A DNA stretch of 64,000 nt from Longibacter sp051155795 (GCF_051155795.1 NZ_DAXETW010000011.1:1-64000); one strand, 5' to 3'. Positions 53,295 to 62,350 are shown, counted from the stretch's first letter. The notes: generated from the letters alone by a model not told the origin. Made by a program: numbers and translations.

Positions 53295-53792
53295 ATGCCT
53301 GAAACGACGCAACACGTCCCCCGCGTAGCCGAGGGTGACGAAGCCCCCGACTTCACGCTGTTCACCCACGACATGGAGCCGTGGACACTGTCCGAGAAAC
53401 GTGGACAACCGGTGGTCCTCCTGTTTTTCCCGGGTGCCTTCACCAGCGTGTGCACTACGGAACTGAATGCCGTGAACACCGACCGCGACGCGTTCGGGGC
53501 ACCGGAAACCGCCATCGTCGGTATTTCCACCGATTCGCCGTTCGTCCTCGACGAGTTTCGGAAAGTGAACGATCTGCAGTTTTCGCTGTTAAGCGATCAC
53601 GATGCAGATGTCTCAGAGACCTTCGGTGTAAAGTACGAAAATGACTTCACACCGATGAAGCTCGACCGCATTTCAATGCGTTCCGCCTTTGTGATCGACG
53701 GCGACGGCATCATTCGATACGCCGAGATCACGGAAAACGCCGGCGTGCAACCCGACTTCGACGCCATCAAGGAGACGCTCGACGCCCTGTAG
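53295..53792 (+). CDS. 1-Cys peroxiredoxin (AhpC/TSA family)
   Basis: A 165-residue thiol peroxidase. The peroxidatic Cys53 is in the canonical FFPGAFTSVCTTEL, with Pro46 and Thr50 of the PxxxTxxC motif; the supporting Arg is in SMRSAFVIDGDG. Cys53 is the only cysteine in the chain, so it must be a 1-Cys enzyme relying on an outside thiol for recycling. It resembles AhpE-like or BCP-like proteins in which the resolving Cys is absent. It stands alone on its strand. Confidence 0.93.
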   Translation: MPETTQHVPRVAEGDEAPDFTLFTHDMEPWTLSEKRGQPVVLLFFPGAFTSVCTTELNAVNTDRDAFGAPETAIVGISTDSPFVLDEFRKVNDLQFSLLSDHDADVSETFGVKYENDFTPMKLDRISMRSAFVIDGDGIIRYAEITENAGVQPDFDAIKETLDAL

Positions 53793-54214
53793 GAGCCTTT
53801 GGCCTTCCGCCAGGGTAGAAAACCCGGATTTCCAGACGTCAACCTTGAATTCGTCGTTTAAGAAACCGTAAAATGTACAACCGGCCGGGACACGTTCGTT
53901 GCTCACGACACGTCCCGTCCGACCGGTTCGACGCTCGAGTGGGGCATACGTAGTCCGTGGATGGCTGGAGGGCCTGCGGTTGCGCGCCTCGCTCGGGCGT
54001 CGCTTATTCACGGTATTCCCGGCGAGACCGGGCGAGTCGCCTTCGAGGTCGCGCGGGGTTGGACTTTATCGTTCACCCCTTCCTTCCGGGCCCTCTCGTC
54101 AGATACACGCGGGTGGGAAGGTGCCGATCTATGGACTCACCTCTACTGATTTCTAAATAGATATTTTTCCTCGTGGAGTCTTCTGATGCGACGCACCGTC
54201 CCGATACCGACGGA
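53793..54214. other. Intergenic region before the nitrilase-family gene
   Basis: About 420 bases. Several overlapping frames are open here but none has protein-like content. Just before the next gene (54148-54166) is an AT-rich stretch with AAATA-GA-TATTT symmetry, likely part of the promoter. I see nothing else. Confidence 0.4.
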
Positions 54215-55024
54215 ATGCTCTCAATCGCCTGCGTCCAGTGTGCCCCGAAATACCTGCAGCCCGACGCTAACCGCGACGCGGTGGACGATCTGCTTGACGG
54301 AATCCACGCCGACCTGATCGTCCTGCCCGAGTTGCTGACGTCGGGATACTTTTTTCGGTCGGCGGAAGACGTCGCATCGGTGGCCGAAGAAACCCCCGGA
54401 CCGACGACGGAGTGGATGCACGGATGGGCCGAACGCCTCGACGCCACGCTGGTCGCCGGACTTCCCGAGCGTGACGGCGATGCCATCTTCAACAGCGCGG
54501 CTACGGTCGGGCCGGCGGGTCACGTCGACACGTACCGAAAAGTTCACCTGTTCAACGAGGAGAAGCGGTGGTTCGAGCCGGGCAACCGGGGGTTTCCGGT
54601 TCACGACATCAACACGGCGTCGGGCACCTCGTACCGGCTGGGCGTAATGATATGCTTCGACTGGTACTTTCCGGAATCGGCGCGCACCCTGGCGCTGCAT
54701 GGGGCGGATGTTATCGCGCATCCGTCGAACCTCGTTCTACCGCACTGCCCGAACTCGATGCCCATTCGAGCACGGGAGAATCATGTCTTCACGATCACCG
54801 CGAACCGATACGGCAGCGAATCGAACGGCACCGAAACGCTCGACTTCATCGGGCAGAGCTCTGTCTGCGCGCCGACGGGCGACGTGCTATATCGTGGGGA
54901 TAGAGAGGGCGATGAGGTGTTCACTACGCGGATCTCTCCACTCGCTGCTCGCGACCGCGCCATCAACGCGTATAACGACACGTTTGCGGACCGTCGGCCC
55001 GATGCCTACGACCTGACCGGGTAG
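54215..55024 (+). CDS. Nitrilase-superfamily carbon-nitrogen hydrolase
   Basis: A 269-residue amidase-type enzyme with the full Glu-Lys-Cys triad: Glu39 in LPELLTSGY, Lys108 in TYRKVHLFNEEK, and Cys146 in MICFDWYFPE. The fold is standard (VIAHPSNLVLPHCPN, ENHVFTITANRYGSE). Substrate could be an omega-amide, a carbamoyl compound or similar; the sequence does not decide. The frame starts at GTG 54173, but the family sequence starts at ATG 54215 (MLSIACVQCAP). It converges with the RraA-like gene 81 bases downstream. Confidence 0.9.
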   Translation: MLSIACVQCAPKYLQPDANRDAVDDLLDGIHADLIVLPELLTSGYFFRSAEDVASVAEETPGPTTEWMHGWAERLDATLVAGLPERDGDAIFNSAATVGPAGHVDTYRKVHLFNEEKRWFEPGNRGFPVHDINTASGTSYRLGVMICFDWYFPESARTLALHGADVIAHPSNLVLPHCPNSMPIRARENHVFTITANRYGSESNGTETLDFIGQSSVCAPTGDVLYRGDREGDEVFTTRISPLAARDRAINAYNDTFADRRPDAYDLTG

Positions 55025-55105
55025 CATCGGCGAGGAGGAAGCCACCTCTCGGTTCGGTGATAGGCAAGACGCCCGAACGGTAGCCGGCGCGTCAGGAACC
55101 GGAAC

Positions 55106-55585
55106 TTACGTCAGCAGGTCATGGTCGGCGACAATGATTCCGTCGTCGTCGGCGTACAGGTAGTGTCCGGGCTCGATGAGGCAGCCGACCACCGTGACCG
55201 GGACGTCGACGGCACCCACACCGTTCTTCCGGCTTTTCCGTGGCGACGTGCCCCGTGCCATTACGCCGATATCCATGTCGCGCAACTCGCGCGAGTCGCG
55301 GACGCAAGCGTTGAGAATGACGCCGGCCCACCCGTGATCGATCGCCCGCTGAGCCATACGATCTCCCAGAAGCGCACACCACGTCGACCCGCCGCCGTCT
55401 ACAACGAGGACGCGGCCGTCACCCGGGGTGGCGAGTCGCTCGCGCATCAGGACATTATCCTCGTGCACGTGAACCGTTGATACTTCGCCGCCGAAAGACC
55501 TGCGGCCGCCAAAATGCCTGAGACCCGGCGCGGCGACCTGAACGTCGCGGTTGTCGTCGTAAAGATCTGCGGTGGAGATGGTCAT
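55106..55585 (-). CDS. RraA-family protein
   Basis: A 159-residue protein nearly canonical for the RraA family: TADLYDDNRDVQVAAPGLRHFGG (start shortened in quotation), VVDGGGSTWCALLGDRMAQR, GWAGVILNACVRDSRELRD and MDIGVMARGTSPRKS. Family members either inhibit RNase E (E. coli RraA) or act as 4-hydroxy-4-methyl-2-oxoglutarate aldolases. The conserved ACVRDSREL and GxxPRKS parts are shared by both, so I cannot choose. It lies directly downstream of purC (68 bases) on the same strand and may share its transcript. Confidence 0.92.
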   Translation of the reverse strand: MTISTADLYDDNRDVQVAAPGLRHFGGRRSFGGEVSTVHVHEDNVLMRERLATPGDGRVLVVDGGGSTWCALLGDRMAQRAIDHGWAGVILNACVRDSRELRDMDIGVMARGTSPRKSRKNGVGAVDVPVTVVGCLIEPGHYLYADDDGIIVADHDLLT

Positions 55586-55653
55586 ACCGTTTTGAAAGCG
55601 GCGTCGAGGAGGGAGGATGCCGGTGCTCGTTCGAGGCAGGCGAGACCAATCGA

Positions 55654-56610
55654 TCAGGCGAGACCAAGTGCCTCGCGGATGCGCTGCTGCGGATCTGGAT
55701 GTTCGTCGGCGTCGAACGCGGTGCCCGTAAGCTGTTCGTAGAGCTCGATGTACCGCTCCGTTACGCGGACGCGAAGTGCATCCGGTAGATCAGGCATCGT
55801 CTGATCGGGCTGGCCCGTGAATCCGTGGTCGCGTAGCCAGTCGCGAACGAACTCCTTGGAGAGCTGTCGTTGCGGCTCGTCGGCCGCCAGACGCTCCTCG
55901 TACCCGTCGGCGTAGAAATAGCGCGAGCAATCCGGCGTGTGCACCTCGTCGATGAGGACGATGGACCCGTCCGGAGTCCGCCCGAACTCGTACTTGGTAT
56001 CGACAAGGATCAGATCGCGCTCCGCCGCCATCTCCGCGCCGCGTTCGTAGAGGGCGCGAGCATACGCCGCGCACTGATCGAACGTGGCGCCTTCGATAAT
56101 ACCGCGCTCGATGACCTCGCTCCGACTGATGTTCTCATCGTGGCCCTCCTCCGCCTTCGTCGCCGGTGTCAGGATCGGATCGGGAAGGGGGCTATTCTGC
56201 CGAAGCCCGTCGGGCAATGATACGCCCGAGATAGAACGCTCGCCGGCATCATACAACCGCCACGCTTGTCCGGCCAGGTAGCCGCGCATCACGAACTCGA
56301 CCGGAAGGGCCTCGCACGCGGTCGCCACCGTTACGTTGGGATCCGGCACCTCGCGGACATGATTCGGGACGATGTCGGCGGTGGCGTCGAAAAAGTAGGC
56401 CGCCGTCCGGTTTAGAATTTGTCCCTTAAAGGGGATCGACTGCTTAAGGATGTGATCGAACGACGAGATTCGGTCCGTCGTGATGAGTACGAGATCACCG
56501 TTCCGCCGATACGTATCCCGAACTTTTCCCTGGTACCGCTCGCCCAGATCATCGAAGTGGGTGATGTCGAGCGTATGATCGAGAAAAGCGTAGATGCGAT
56601 CTGCGTCCAT
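55654..56610 (-). CDS. purC: SAICAR synthetase PurC
   Basis: Phosphoribosylaminoimidazole-succinocarboxamide synthase joins aspartate to CAIR with ATP in purine synthesis. The 318-residue chain is the longer form, also seen in eukaryotes and Bacteroidota. It has QGKVRDTYRRNGDLVLITTD (nucleotide loop), DRISSFDHILKQSIPFKG, VEFVMRGYLAGQAWRLY, LILVDTKYEFG and VLIDEVHTPDCSRYFYADGY. ATG 56610 (MDADRIYAFLDHT) is taken as the start. A 23-base tandem repeat lies 181 bases upstream. Confidence 0.96.
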   Translation of the reverse strand: MDADRIYAFLDHTLDITHFDDLGERYQGKVRDTYRRNGDLVLITTDRISSFDHILKQSIPFKGQILNRTAAYFFDATADIVPNHVREVPDPNVTVATACEALPVEFVMRGYLAGQAWRLYDAGERSISGVSLPDGLRQNSPLPDPILTPATKAEEGHDENISRSEVIERGIIEGATFDQCAAYARALYERGAEMAAERDLILVDTKYEFGRTPDGSIVLIDEVHTPDCSRYFYADGYEERLAADEPQRQLSKEFVRDWLRDHGFTGQPDQTMPDLPDALRVRVTERYIELYEQLTGTAFDADEHPDPQQRIREALGLA

Positions 56611-56790
56611 GGAAACGGGGAAATGAGACAGGCGGATGAGGGGGACGTTCGAGGAGACCGTTGACCGGCGATGGGTGGACGGGGATGGGTGTGCCGCATG
56701 CAAGTCGACTACGGGAAACTTCAGCCCTACGTCCATCAGATGCAAGCGCCTCCGCCCGCGAGAGGATGCTTCCGGGCAATCGTCGAAATC

Positions 56791-56851
56791 GACCGTCCGG
56801 GACAGTCGGAACCGACCGTCCGGGACCGTCGGAACCGGACGTCCGGGACAG
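56791..56851. repeat. 23-base tandem repeat upstream of purC
   Basis: Two full copies (56791-56813, 56814-56836) and a 15-base partial copy (56837-56851) of a unit beginning GACCGTCCGGGAC and ending GTCGGAACC. The full copies differ at one base. It lies between the LacI gene end and purC. Confidence 0.8.
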
Positions 56852-56887
56852 GTAGTGTGTGAATGTGTGACGGTAGCGCGCGGAGCG

Positions 56888-57940
56888 TCAGTCTCGAACG
56901 GGGACGTCTTCGCCACCGGTCGATTTGCGCACCCGAAGGGTGGGCCGGATCAGTTTCGACATCGTCCGGCCGGCGTTGGCGCGACGGAGCCGCTGTAGCA
57001 GCACGTTTGTCGCCTCTTCGCCCACGTCGTGCATGTTCTGCGCCACGCTGGACAGGCCGATGAAGCGGCTGATCTTTATATCGTCGTAGCCGATCAGTGC
57101 GATATCATCCGGCACGCTCTTGCCCGCGTGGCGAATGGCCTGCCATGCACCGATCGCCTGAACGTCACTGCTGGCGAAAACGGCCGTGACATCGGGATGA
57201 GCGTCGAGAATCACCTGCATGCCTTCGTATCCCGACTCTTCACTGAAGCCATCATGCTTGGCGGTTTCCCCCTGCGCGATCCGATCGGGATCGAAGGGGA
57301 GACCTGCCGCTTCGAGGGCGGCCCGGTACCCTTTGACGCGGGCGTTTCGCAGCCGGTTACCGTCGTGCGGCGTGGTAATCATGGCGATATCCGTGTGCCC
57401 TTGCTCGATCAGGTGGCGGACCGCCATCTCGGCGCCGGGCTCCTCGTCCCAGTAGAACGAATCCATGTCGTCCCACTGAGTACCCACGAGTACGACCGGT
57501 GCGCCGAGGGTGCTCAGCTCCCCCGCGATCTCTTCATCCACGGGCAGGCCCGCAACCAGCAGGCCGTCCATGGCCCCGCGCGCGAGAAACTTTTTCAGCG
57601 TCGCCTTCGGAGCTTCCCAGGACAGGTCGCAGAGGAGGAGATCCAGATCATTCCCGTCCAGCTCGCTGCGAACACCTTTCAGTAGCTCATTATGAAATGG
57701 CGTGGTGAACGTCGGAACCGCCACAGCCACTGTACGGGTCGCTCGTTGCGCGAGCGACTTCGCCGTACGGTTGGGACGAAACTGGAGCTTCTGAATGGCC
57801 TTCAGGACCGTCTCTCGGGTGGAGTCTGAGACGTCCCGCGAATTGTTCAGGACGCGCGACACCGTCGAAATCGCCACCCCGGCATGCTCGGCGACATCGT
57901 AGATCGTCGTTTTTGAATCGTCCCGTGGGTCCTGAGTCAT
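56888..57940 (-). CDS. LacI-family transcriptional regulator
   Basis: A 350-residue repressor-type protein. The N-terminal HTH is textbook: TIYDVAEHAGVAISTVSRVL followed by the hinge helix region LQFRPNRTAKSLAQ. The rest is a periplasmic-binding-like effector domain (VAVAVPTFTTPFHNELLKGV, GLLVAGLPVDEEIAGEL, IALIGYDDIKISRFIGLSSV), which normally binds a sugar or nucleoside. No sugar-use gene is adjacent; the neighbours are purC (277 bases downstream, across the tandem repeat) and a ThiD-like gene upstream. Its regulon is therefore unknown, though purine control as by PurR is conceivable. Confidence 0.94.
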   Translation of the reverse strand: MTQDPRDDSKTTIYDVAEHAGVAISTVSRVLNNSRDVSDSTRETVLKAIQKLQFRPNRTAKSLAQRATRTVAVAVPTFTTPFHNELLKGVRSELDGNDLDLLLCDLSWEAPKATLKKFLARGAMDGLLVAGLPVDEEIAGELSTLGAPVVLVGTQWDDMDSFYWDEEPGAEMAVRHLIEQGHTDIAMITTPHDGNRLRNARVKGYRAALEAAGLPFDPDRIAQGETAKHDGFSEESGYEGMQVILDAHPDVTAVFASSDVQAIGAWQAIRHAGKSVPDDIALIGYDDIKISRFIGLSSVAQNMHDVGEEATNVLLQRLRRANAGRTMSKLIRPTLRVRKSTGGEDVPVRD

Positions 57941-58049
57941 GATGGAGTGTCAGACAATGAGTGGATGCAGGCACCGGCGACTGCACGGTGCCCGTCCCGA
58001 GCCGTTGGAGTCGTCCCCGTCCGAATACCGGACGCGATTGTTCGCGCCA

Positions 58050-58913
58050 TTACTCTGCAACGTCCGAAAGCATGCGATGATGCAGCGCGCCGAAGTACGC
58101 ACTGGCCGCGGACGCCTGTTCGGACTGCGATGCCTCACGAAGGGCCTCCGTCACGACGGCCTTCGACGCTCTGAGCGCGTCAACCAGAGACCGACCGCTC
58201 CATAGGCTCTGTAGGATCGACATCATTAGACCGCTGGAGCGGCCGGAAAGGTGACCGACACCGTCGACGAACGGCGCTTCAAAGACGGCGAGTTCGTCTC
58301 CGTCGTAGAACAGGTCAACGGCGTAATTCGGGGCTTCGGTTTCCGTGTCGAAGTGGTGCGTTGCCAGGCGACCACACCGAAGCAAGACGTGCGATGCACC
58401 GCGCTGTCCGATTCGCTGAGCGGCTACCTGCGCGTCGTCGAGGCTCGGAATCTCCATTCCGGCGAGAAGCGTCGCGTCGGTCAGGCTCGCGCTGACGAGA
58501 TGCGCCGCTCCCATACGCTCACTGATGATTTCCAGCGTTTCCGGCTCGACGATGTCCTCACCGCTCGGACCGCTCAGCGTAAGATCGAGCACCACCGGCC
58601 CGTCCAGGTACGTCTCCAGCATCTCAAAAATAGCCTCTGCGGACGCCGGACTTCCGACGACGCCGATCTTCGCAGCGGTCGGCGACGCGGTTTCGAACAC
58701 GTGCTCCAGTTGCGCCCGGACGGTATCCGACGGCACCTCCAGAACATCGGTGACCATCCCATGACCGGCGACAACGTGAGAGGTGCAGACCGTCAGCGGC
58801 GTCGCACGGAATCCCTGAGCTGATAAGATGTCGGCCGTGAGACCGCGCTCCAGAGCTGGATACTGTGCACCGATAACCAGGGGGCGGAAAGAAGAATCCA
58901 ATGTATCAGACAC
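58050..58913 (-). CDS. ThiD-like (HMP/HMP-P kinase family) protein, divergent
   Basis: A 287-residue ribokinase-fold protein aligning with ThiD over its length: TAAKIGVVGSPASAEAIFEM, GPVVLDLTLSGPSGEDIVEP, ASHVLLRCGRLATHHF and SLVDALRASKAVVTEAL. Two normal ThiD signatures are altered. The N-terminal D(S)GGAG loop is replaced (VIGAQYPALERGLTADIL), and the anion-hole GTGC is GVGHLSG here. Kinase activity on hydroxymethylpyrimidine is thus doubtful; it may act on another substrate or be a binding protein. No thiamine gene or TPP riboswitch was found nearby. It is 109 bases upstream of the LacI gene on the same strand. Confidence 0.7.
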   Translation of the reverse strand: MSDTLDSSFRPLVIGAQYPALERGLTADILSAQGFRATPLTVCTSHVVAGHGMVTDVLEVPSDTVRAQLEHVFETASPTAAKIGVVGSPASAEAIFEMLETYLDGPVVLDLTLSGPSGEDIVEPETLEIISERMGAAHLVSASLTDATLLAGMEIPSLDDAQVAAQRIGQRGASHVLLRCGRLATHHFDTETEAPNYAVDLFYDGDELAVFEAPFVDGVGHLSGRSSGLMMSILQSLWSGRSLVDALRASKAVVTEALREASQSEQASAASAYFGALHHRMLSDVAE

Positions 58914-59369
58914 TCGTCGAGACTCTGCGTTAAGTTTCAGTGGCGATCAAAGAGCAATGATGCGGTCGAGAGCGCCATCATGCCGGGGTCAATCCCTAAC
59001 ATACCGGATGAATCGCCGCGTCACAAGCGCGACAATGGCGTTATCGCCGCAACGTTTCACAATGGCTTGTGTACATTACGCCTCCTGCGAAAGTTCGCTG
59101 CGGCTGCCGACCGCGCATAGCGGCCCTTTAGCCAGCCTGCCGTTGCCGCTACGAGCATCGCCCCGGCGATGTAAATAGTCCGGCTGCAGAGAAACCTGGA
59201 CACCGCTGACACATTGCCTCCCGAACCGACGGTTGGCATTTGTACGCGCATGCTCCGCACCCTACCGTGTGCTGGGTTGCGTGCGCCGACCACCCGTTCC
59301 GAGGAGCGCGTTGTACCCGGCGCAACGCGCCCCGTGTCGTACCCACCTTTTTGATCCGTACCCCTGGCG
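58914..59369. other. Divergent intergenic region between ThiD-like and RibA-RibD genes
   Basis: 456 bases, no gene supported. I looked for an FMN riboswitch (before a RibA gene) and a TPP riboswitch (before a ThiD-like gene) and saw neither core. A palindrome CATCGCC-CC-GGCGATG at 59156-59171 is the only distinct symmetric element. Confidence 0.45.
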
Positions 59370-60758
59370 ATGGAGCCTCTTTCTGTTGACCGACTCACCT
59401 CAACACGCATCCCGACGGTTCACGGCGAGTTCACGCTGTCGTTGTACGAGAATAGCCAGGACGACAAGGACCACCTCGCCCTAATCCATGGGGACATCCA
59501 GGGAGAGGAGGAGGTGCTCGTGCGCGTGCACTCGGAATGCTTTACAGGCGACGTCATCGGATCGCTGCGGTGTGACTGCGGAGAGCAACTGGAGTCGTCT
59601 CTTCGCCACATCGCCGAGGAAGGCTGCGGCGTCCTGCTCTATCTTCGGCAGGAAGGTCGAGGCATCGGCCTCCTGAACAAACTCCGCGCATACGACCTTC
59701 AGGACAAGGGCTACGACACCGTGGAGGCCAACCTGATGCTCGGACACGGCGCCGACGAACGCGATTACAGTATCGCCGCGCACATGCTCGCCGATCTCGG
59801 CGTCCGGTCCATTCGCCTTCTGACGAATAACCCGGAGAAAATCGAAAGCCTGGAGCAACTGGGTCTATCCGTCACGGAACGCGTACCGCTTCACCCACAC
59901 CTGAATCGACACAACTCCGAATATCTGCAGACCAAGGCGGACCGGATGCGTCATCTCCTGGAGATCGGTTCGTTGAAGAACGGCTCGCGCGCGAATCCCC
60001 ACGCTGGCGACGTGCAGGCCCTTGAAGTCCGGGCGCGCGAGCACATGGAGAAGACCGGTCGCCCGTTCGTCACGCTGACCTACGCACAGAGCCTGGACGG
60101 GTCAATCTCCGCGACGGGGCGCGAACCGCTGCAGATCAGCGGACCCGAGACCATGGAACTGACCCATGCGCTACGAGCCGCGCATGACGCGATTCTCGTT
60201 GGGATCAACACGGTGCTCGCCGACGACCCGCAGCTGACGGTCCGTCACGCGGACGGCGAACATCCGCGACCCGTCGTACTGGATACGACGCTTCGATGCC
60301 CACCCGATGCCCGGCTCCTTACGGAATCGGGACCGGCACCGATCATCGCAACGAGCCCGGACGCGGACGCTGCGAGTCAGGCGGCGCTCGAAAAAGCCGG
60401 AGCAACGGTTCTGCGCCTGGACTGTGAGGAGACCGGCGGGATTTGCCTCGACGCTCTGCTCAGGGCGCTCGACGAACACGAGCTGCACAGCCTCATGGTC
60501 GAAGGCGGAGGTGAGGTCATTACCAGCTTCCTACGGCGGCGTCTTGTCGACCACCTGATCATCACGATCGCCCCCATGCTCGTCGGCGGCGTTCACGCTC
60601 TTAGCGGGCTCGCGACGCCGTCGCCCGAGACGGCATCCGGCGACGGACAGCCGTCGGACACACCCACGGAGTTCCCGCGCATCGAGAACATCCAGTATCG
60701 ATGGGTCGGCACAGACCTCGTGCTTGAAGGTCGCCCGGTCTGGCCGAACCCGTCCTGA
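59370..60758 (+). CDS. GTP cyclohydrolase II fused to RibD-type reductase domain
   Basis: A 462-residue two-domain protein. Residues about 5-205 are GTP cyclohydrolase II: zinc ligands Cys57, Cys68 and Cys70 (VHSECFTGD, LRCDCGEQL), YLRQEGRGIGLLNKL with the catalytic residues, and LLTNNPEKIESLEQLG. Residues about 232-450 are a RibD C-terminal, DHFR-like reductase: TYAQSLDGSISATGREPLQI, AILVGINTVLADDPQLTVR and LMVEGGGEVITSFL. There is no RibB domain and no RibD deaminase domain. The fusion could open the GTP ring and reduce the ribose-linked product. It leads a tight four-gene + strand group (gaps 36, 15 and 65 bases). Confidence 0.92.
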   Translation: MEPLSVDRLTSTRIPTVHGEFTLSLYENSQDDKDHLALIHGDIQGEEEVLVRVHSECFTGDVIGSLRCDCGEQLESSLRHIAEEGCGVLLYLRQEGRGIGLLNKLRAYDLQDKGYDTVEANLMLGHGADERDYSIAAHMLADLGVRSIRLLTNNPEKIESLEQLGLSVTERVPLHPHLNRHNSEYLQTKADRMRHLLEIGSLKNGSRANPHAGDVQALEVRAREHMEKTGRPFVTLTYAQSLDGSISATGREPLQISGPETMELTHALRAAHDAILVGINTVLADDPQLTVRHADGEHPRPVVLDTTLRCPPDARLLTESGPAPIIATSPDADAASQAALEKAGATVLRLDCEETGGICLDALLRALDEHELHSLMVEGGGEVITSFLRRRLVDHLIITIAPMLVGGVHALSGLATPSPETASGDGQPSDTPTEFPRIENIQYRWVGTDLVLEGRPVWPNPS

Positions 60759-60794
60759 TGCTGCGCGTCGCTCCCAACCCGTTCCTGCGTGTCG

Positions 60795-61892
60795 ATGCCT
60801 GCCGTTTCCTCCCGAGACATTCTCCTGTTCGGCGGCGACCAGTCCGTTCATATCCATACCGAACCGCTCAGCCCGCCGTCTGCGGGGCAGGTGCAAGTTG
60901 CGACGAGGGTATCCGCGATCAGCGCTGGTACGGAGCGCCTGGTTTACACGGGCCATCTCCCGCACGAGCTCGCTGCAGATGCGTCAATCGACCAGCTCCA
61001 ACCGGGCGGGGAGGACGACAACCCGTATCCAATGCCGTATGGCTATGCCTGCGCCGGTACGGTCATCGCTACGGGCGCCGATGTATCCGCGACATGGCTC
61101 GGACGCCGCGTCTTCGCGTTTCATCCGCACGCCACCCATTTCAATGCAGCGCCGCAGGATCTCATCGAAATAGCGGACAGCCTGACGCTGGAGGCCGCCG
61201 TGCTCTACCCGAACATGGAAACGGCTACCGGCCTCGTGATGGACGGTGCACCGATCGTCGGCGAGCGGGTTGCCGTCTTCGGACTCGGCGTCGTCGGCCT
61301 TCTCACGTTTCGCCTCTTGCTCACGCACCCCCTCGAGCGCGTCATAGGAATTGACCCGGACCCCACACGCCGCGATACCGCCAGGGCGCTGGTCAACCGC
61401 TCGGAAGCGGCACAGGCCGTGGTTGCCGCCCCGGACGACGTCGAACGCGTAGAGACAGCCGCTGCCGTGTCTGATCGGGACGATCCCACGAAGGATCTAC
61501 GGGGAGGCGTGGACCTCGCGTACGAAGTCAGCGGCCACCCGGACACGCTCAATGCTGCCCTCGCGCTCTGCGGTTACGGCGGACGCATCGTTATCGGCTC
61601 CTGGTACGGGACCAAAACGGCGCCTGTGGAACTTGGACGCCGATTTCACCGGTCCCACGCGACAATTCGTTCCAGCCAGGTCAGCACGATCGGTCCGGAG
61701 CACCGGCCTCGTTGGACGAAAGCGCGCCGGACATCGGTCGTCCTAAACCTTCTCGGCGATCTTCAGCCTGACGCCCTTGGGGTAGAAACCCGGCCGTTTC
61801 GCGCGGCTCGGCAAACATACAGGGCCCTTGCCGATGGCAGCGACGAGGCGGTGCAGATTCTGCATTCATATTCCCATTCGACATCGTCATAA
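60795..61892 (+). CDS. Medium-chain dehydrogenase, BchC-like, zinc-independent form
   Basis: A 365-residue MDR-superfamily oxidoreductase. The Rossmann motif VAVFGLGVVGLLTFRL is near the middle. The N-terminal catalytic domain reads VSAISAGTERLVYTG where zinc alcohol dehydrogenases have a Cys ligand, as in BchC-type and related enzymes, so catalytic zinc is unlikely. PYPMPYGYACAGTVIATGAD is also family-typical. Substrate unknown. GTG 60789 precedes ATG 60795; I take the ATG. It sits 36 bases after the RibA-RibD fusion and 15 bases before the PTPS-like gene, so the three are very probably cotranscribed. Confidence 0.85.
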   Translation: MPAVSSRDILLFGGDQSVHIHTEPLSPPSAGQVQVATRVSAISAGTERLVYTGHLPHELAADASIDQLQPGGEDDNPYPMPYGYACAGTVIATGADVSATWLGRRVFAFHPHATHFNAAPQDLIEIADSLTLEAAVLYPNMETATGLVMDGAPIVGERVAVFGLGVVGLLTFRLLLTHPLERVIGIDPDPTRRDTARALVNRSEAAQAVVAAPDDVERVETAAAVSDRDDPTKDLRGGVDLAYEVSGHPDTLNAALALCGYGGRIVIGSWYGTKTAPVELGRRFHRSHATIRSSQVSTIGPEHRPRWTKARRTSVVLNLLGDLQPDALGVETRPFRAARQTYRALADGSDEAVQILHSYSHSTSS

Positions 61893-61907
61893 GTCCCTAT
61901 ATCTGAT

Positions 61908-62285
61908 ATGTATGAGCTGATGGTTCGACGTGACTTTATGGCACAGCATTATTTGACTGTCCCCGATGCCGGACCCGAAAACGAATGGCACTCACACCAC
62001 TTCACGATCGAGGTCGAACTTCAGGGGGAAAAGCTAAACAAGTACGGGTATCTCGTCGATATTGATGATGTAAAGCGCAGTCTTGATAACATTGAAAATC
62101 GCTATCGAGATGCGACACTGAACGACCTTAAAGAATTCGAAGGTAGAAATCCGAGTGTTGAGCATTTCGCCCGCTTCTGCTGCCAGAACGTTCTGGATCA
62201 CATCGACGGTGGCACGATCGACCGCGTGACGCTCCGCATCTGGGAAGACGATGACGCGTGGGCGTCGTACACAACCGAACCGTAG
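61908..62285 (+). CDS. 6-pyruvoyltetrahydropterin synthase/QueD-like protein
   Basis: A 125-residue T-fold protein. Zinc ligands are His14 (FMAQHYLTV), His28 and His30 (EWHSHHFTIEVEL). Acidic and other conserved spots are NPSVEHFARF and LRIWEDDDAWASY. In PTPS and QueD a catalytic Cys stands four residues before the first His of the HxH pair; here that position is Glu24, as reported for PTPS-III-like variants. Lyase activity on 7,8-dihydroneopterin triphosphate would differ accordingly. The local base composition is visibly less GC-rich than the neighbours. It is the third gene of the four-gene group. Confidence 0.85.
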   Translation: MYELMVRRDFMAQHYLTVPDAGPENEWHSHHFTIEVELQGEKLNKYGYLVDIDDVKRSLDNIENRYRDATLNDLKEFEGRNPSVEHFARFCCQNVLDHIDGGTIDRVTLRIWEDDDAWASYTTEP

Positions 62286-62350
62286 GCCGTCGGGCAAACG
62301 GACGAGCACGGATATCCACTCACATTCCTCGACTTGCATCGCAGCGCTCC

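Noticed and set aside
53899..54160. Three overlapping short + strand frames before the nitrilase-family gene
   Set aside because: All three frames are open together, which reflects composition. None has protein-like content.
58914..59369. Possible FMN or TPP riboswitch before the RibA-RibD fusion or the ThiD-like gene
   Set aside because: I looked for the conserved FMN core (near GGGGCAGGGTG) and the TPP core (CTGAGA, ACCTGATC) on both strands and found neither.
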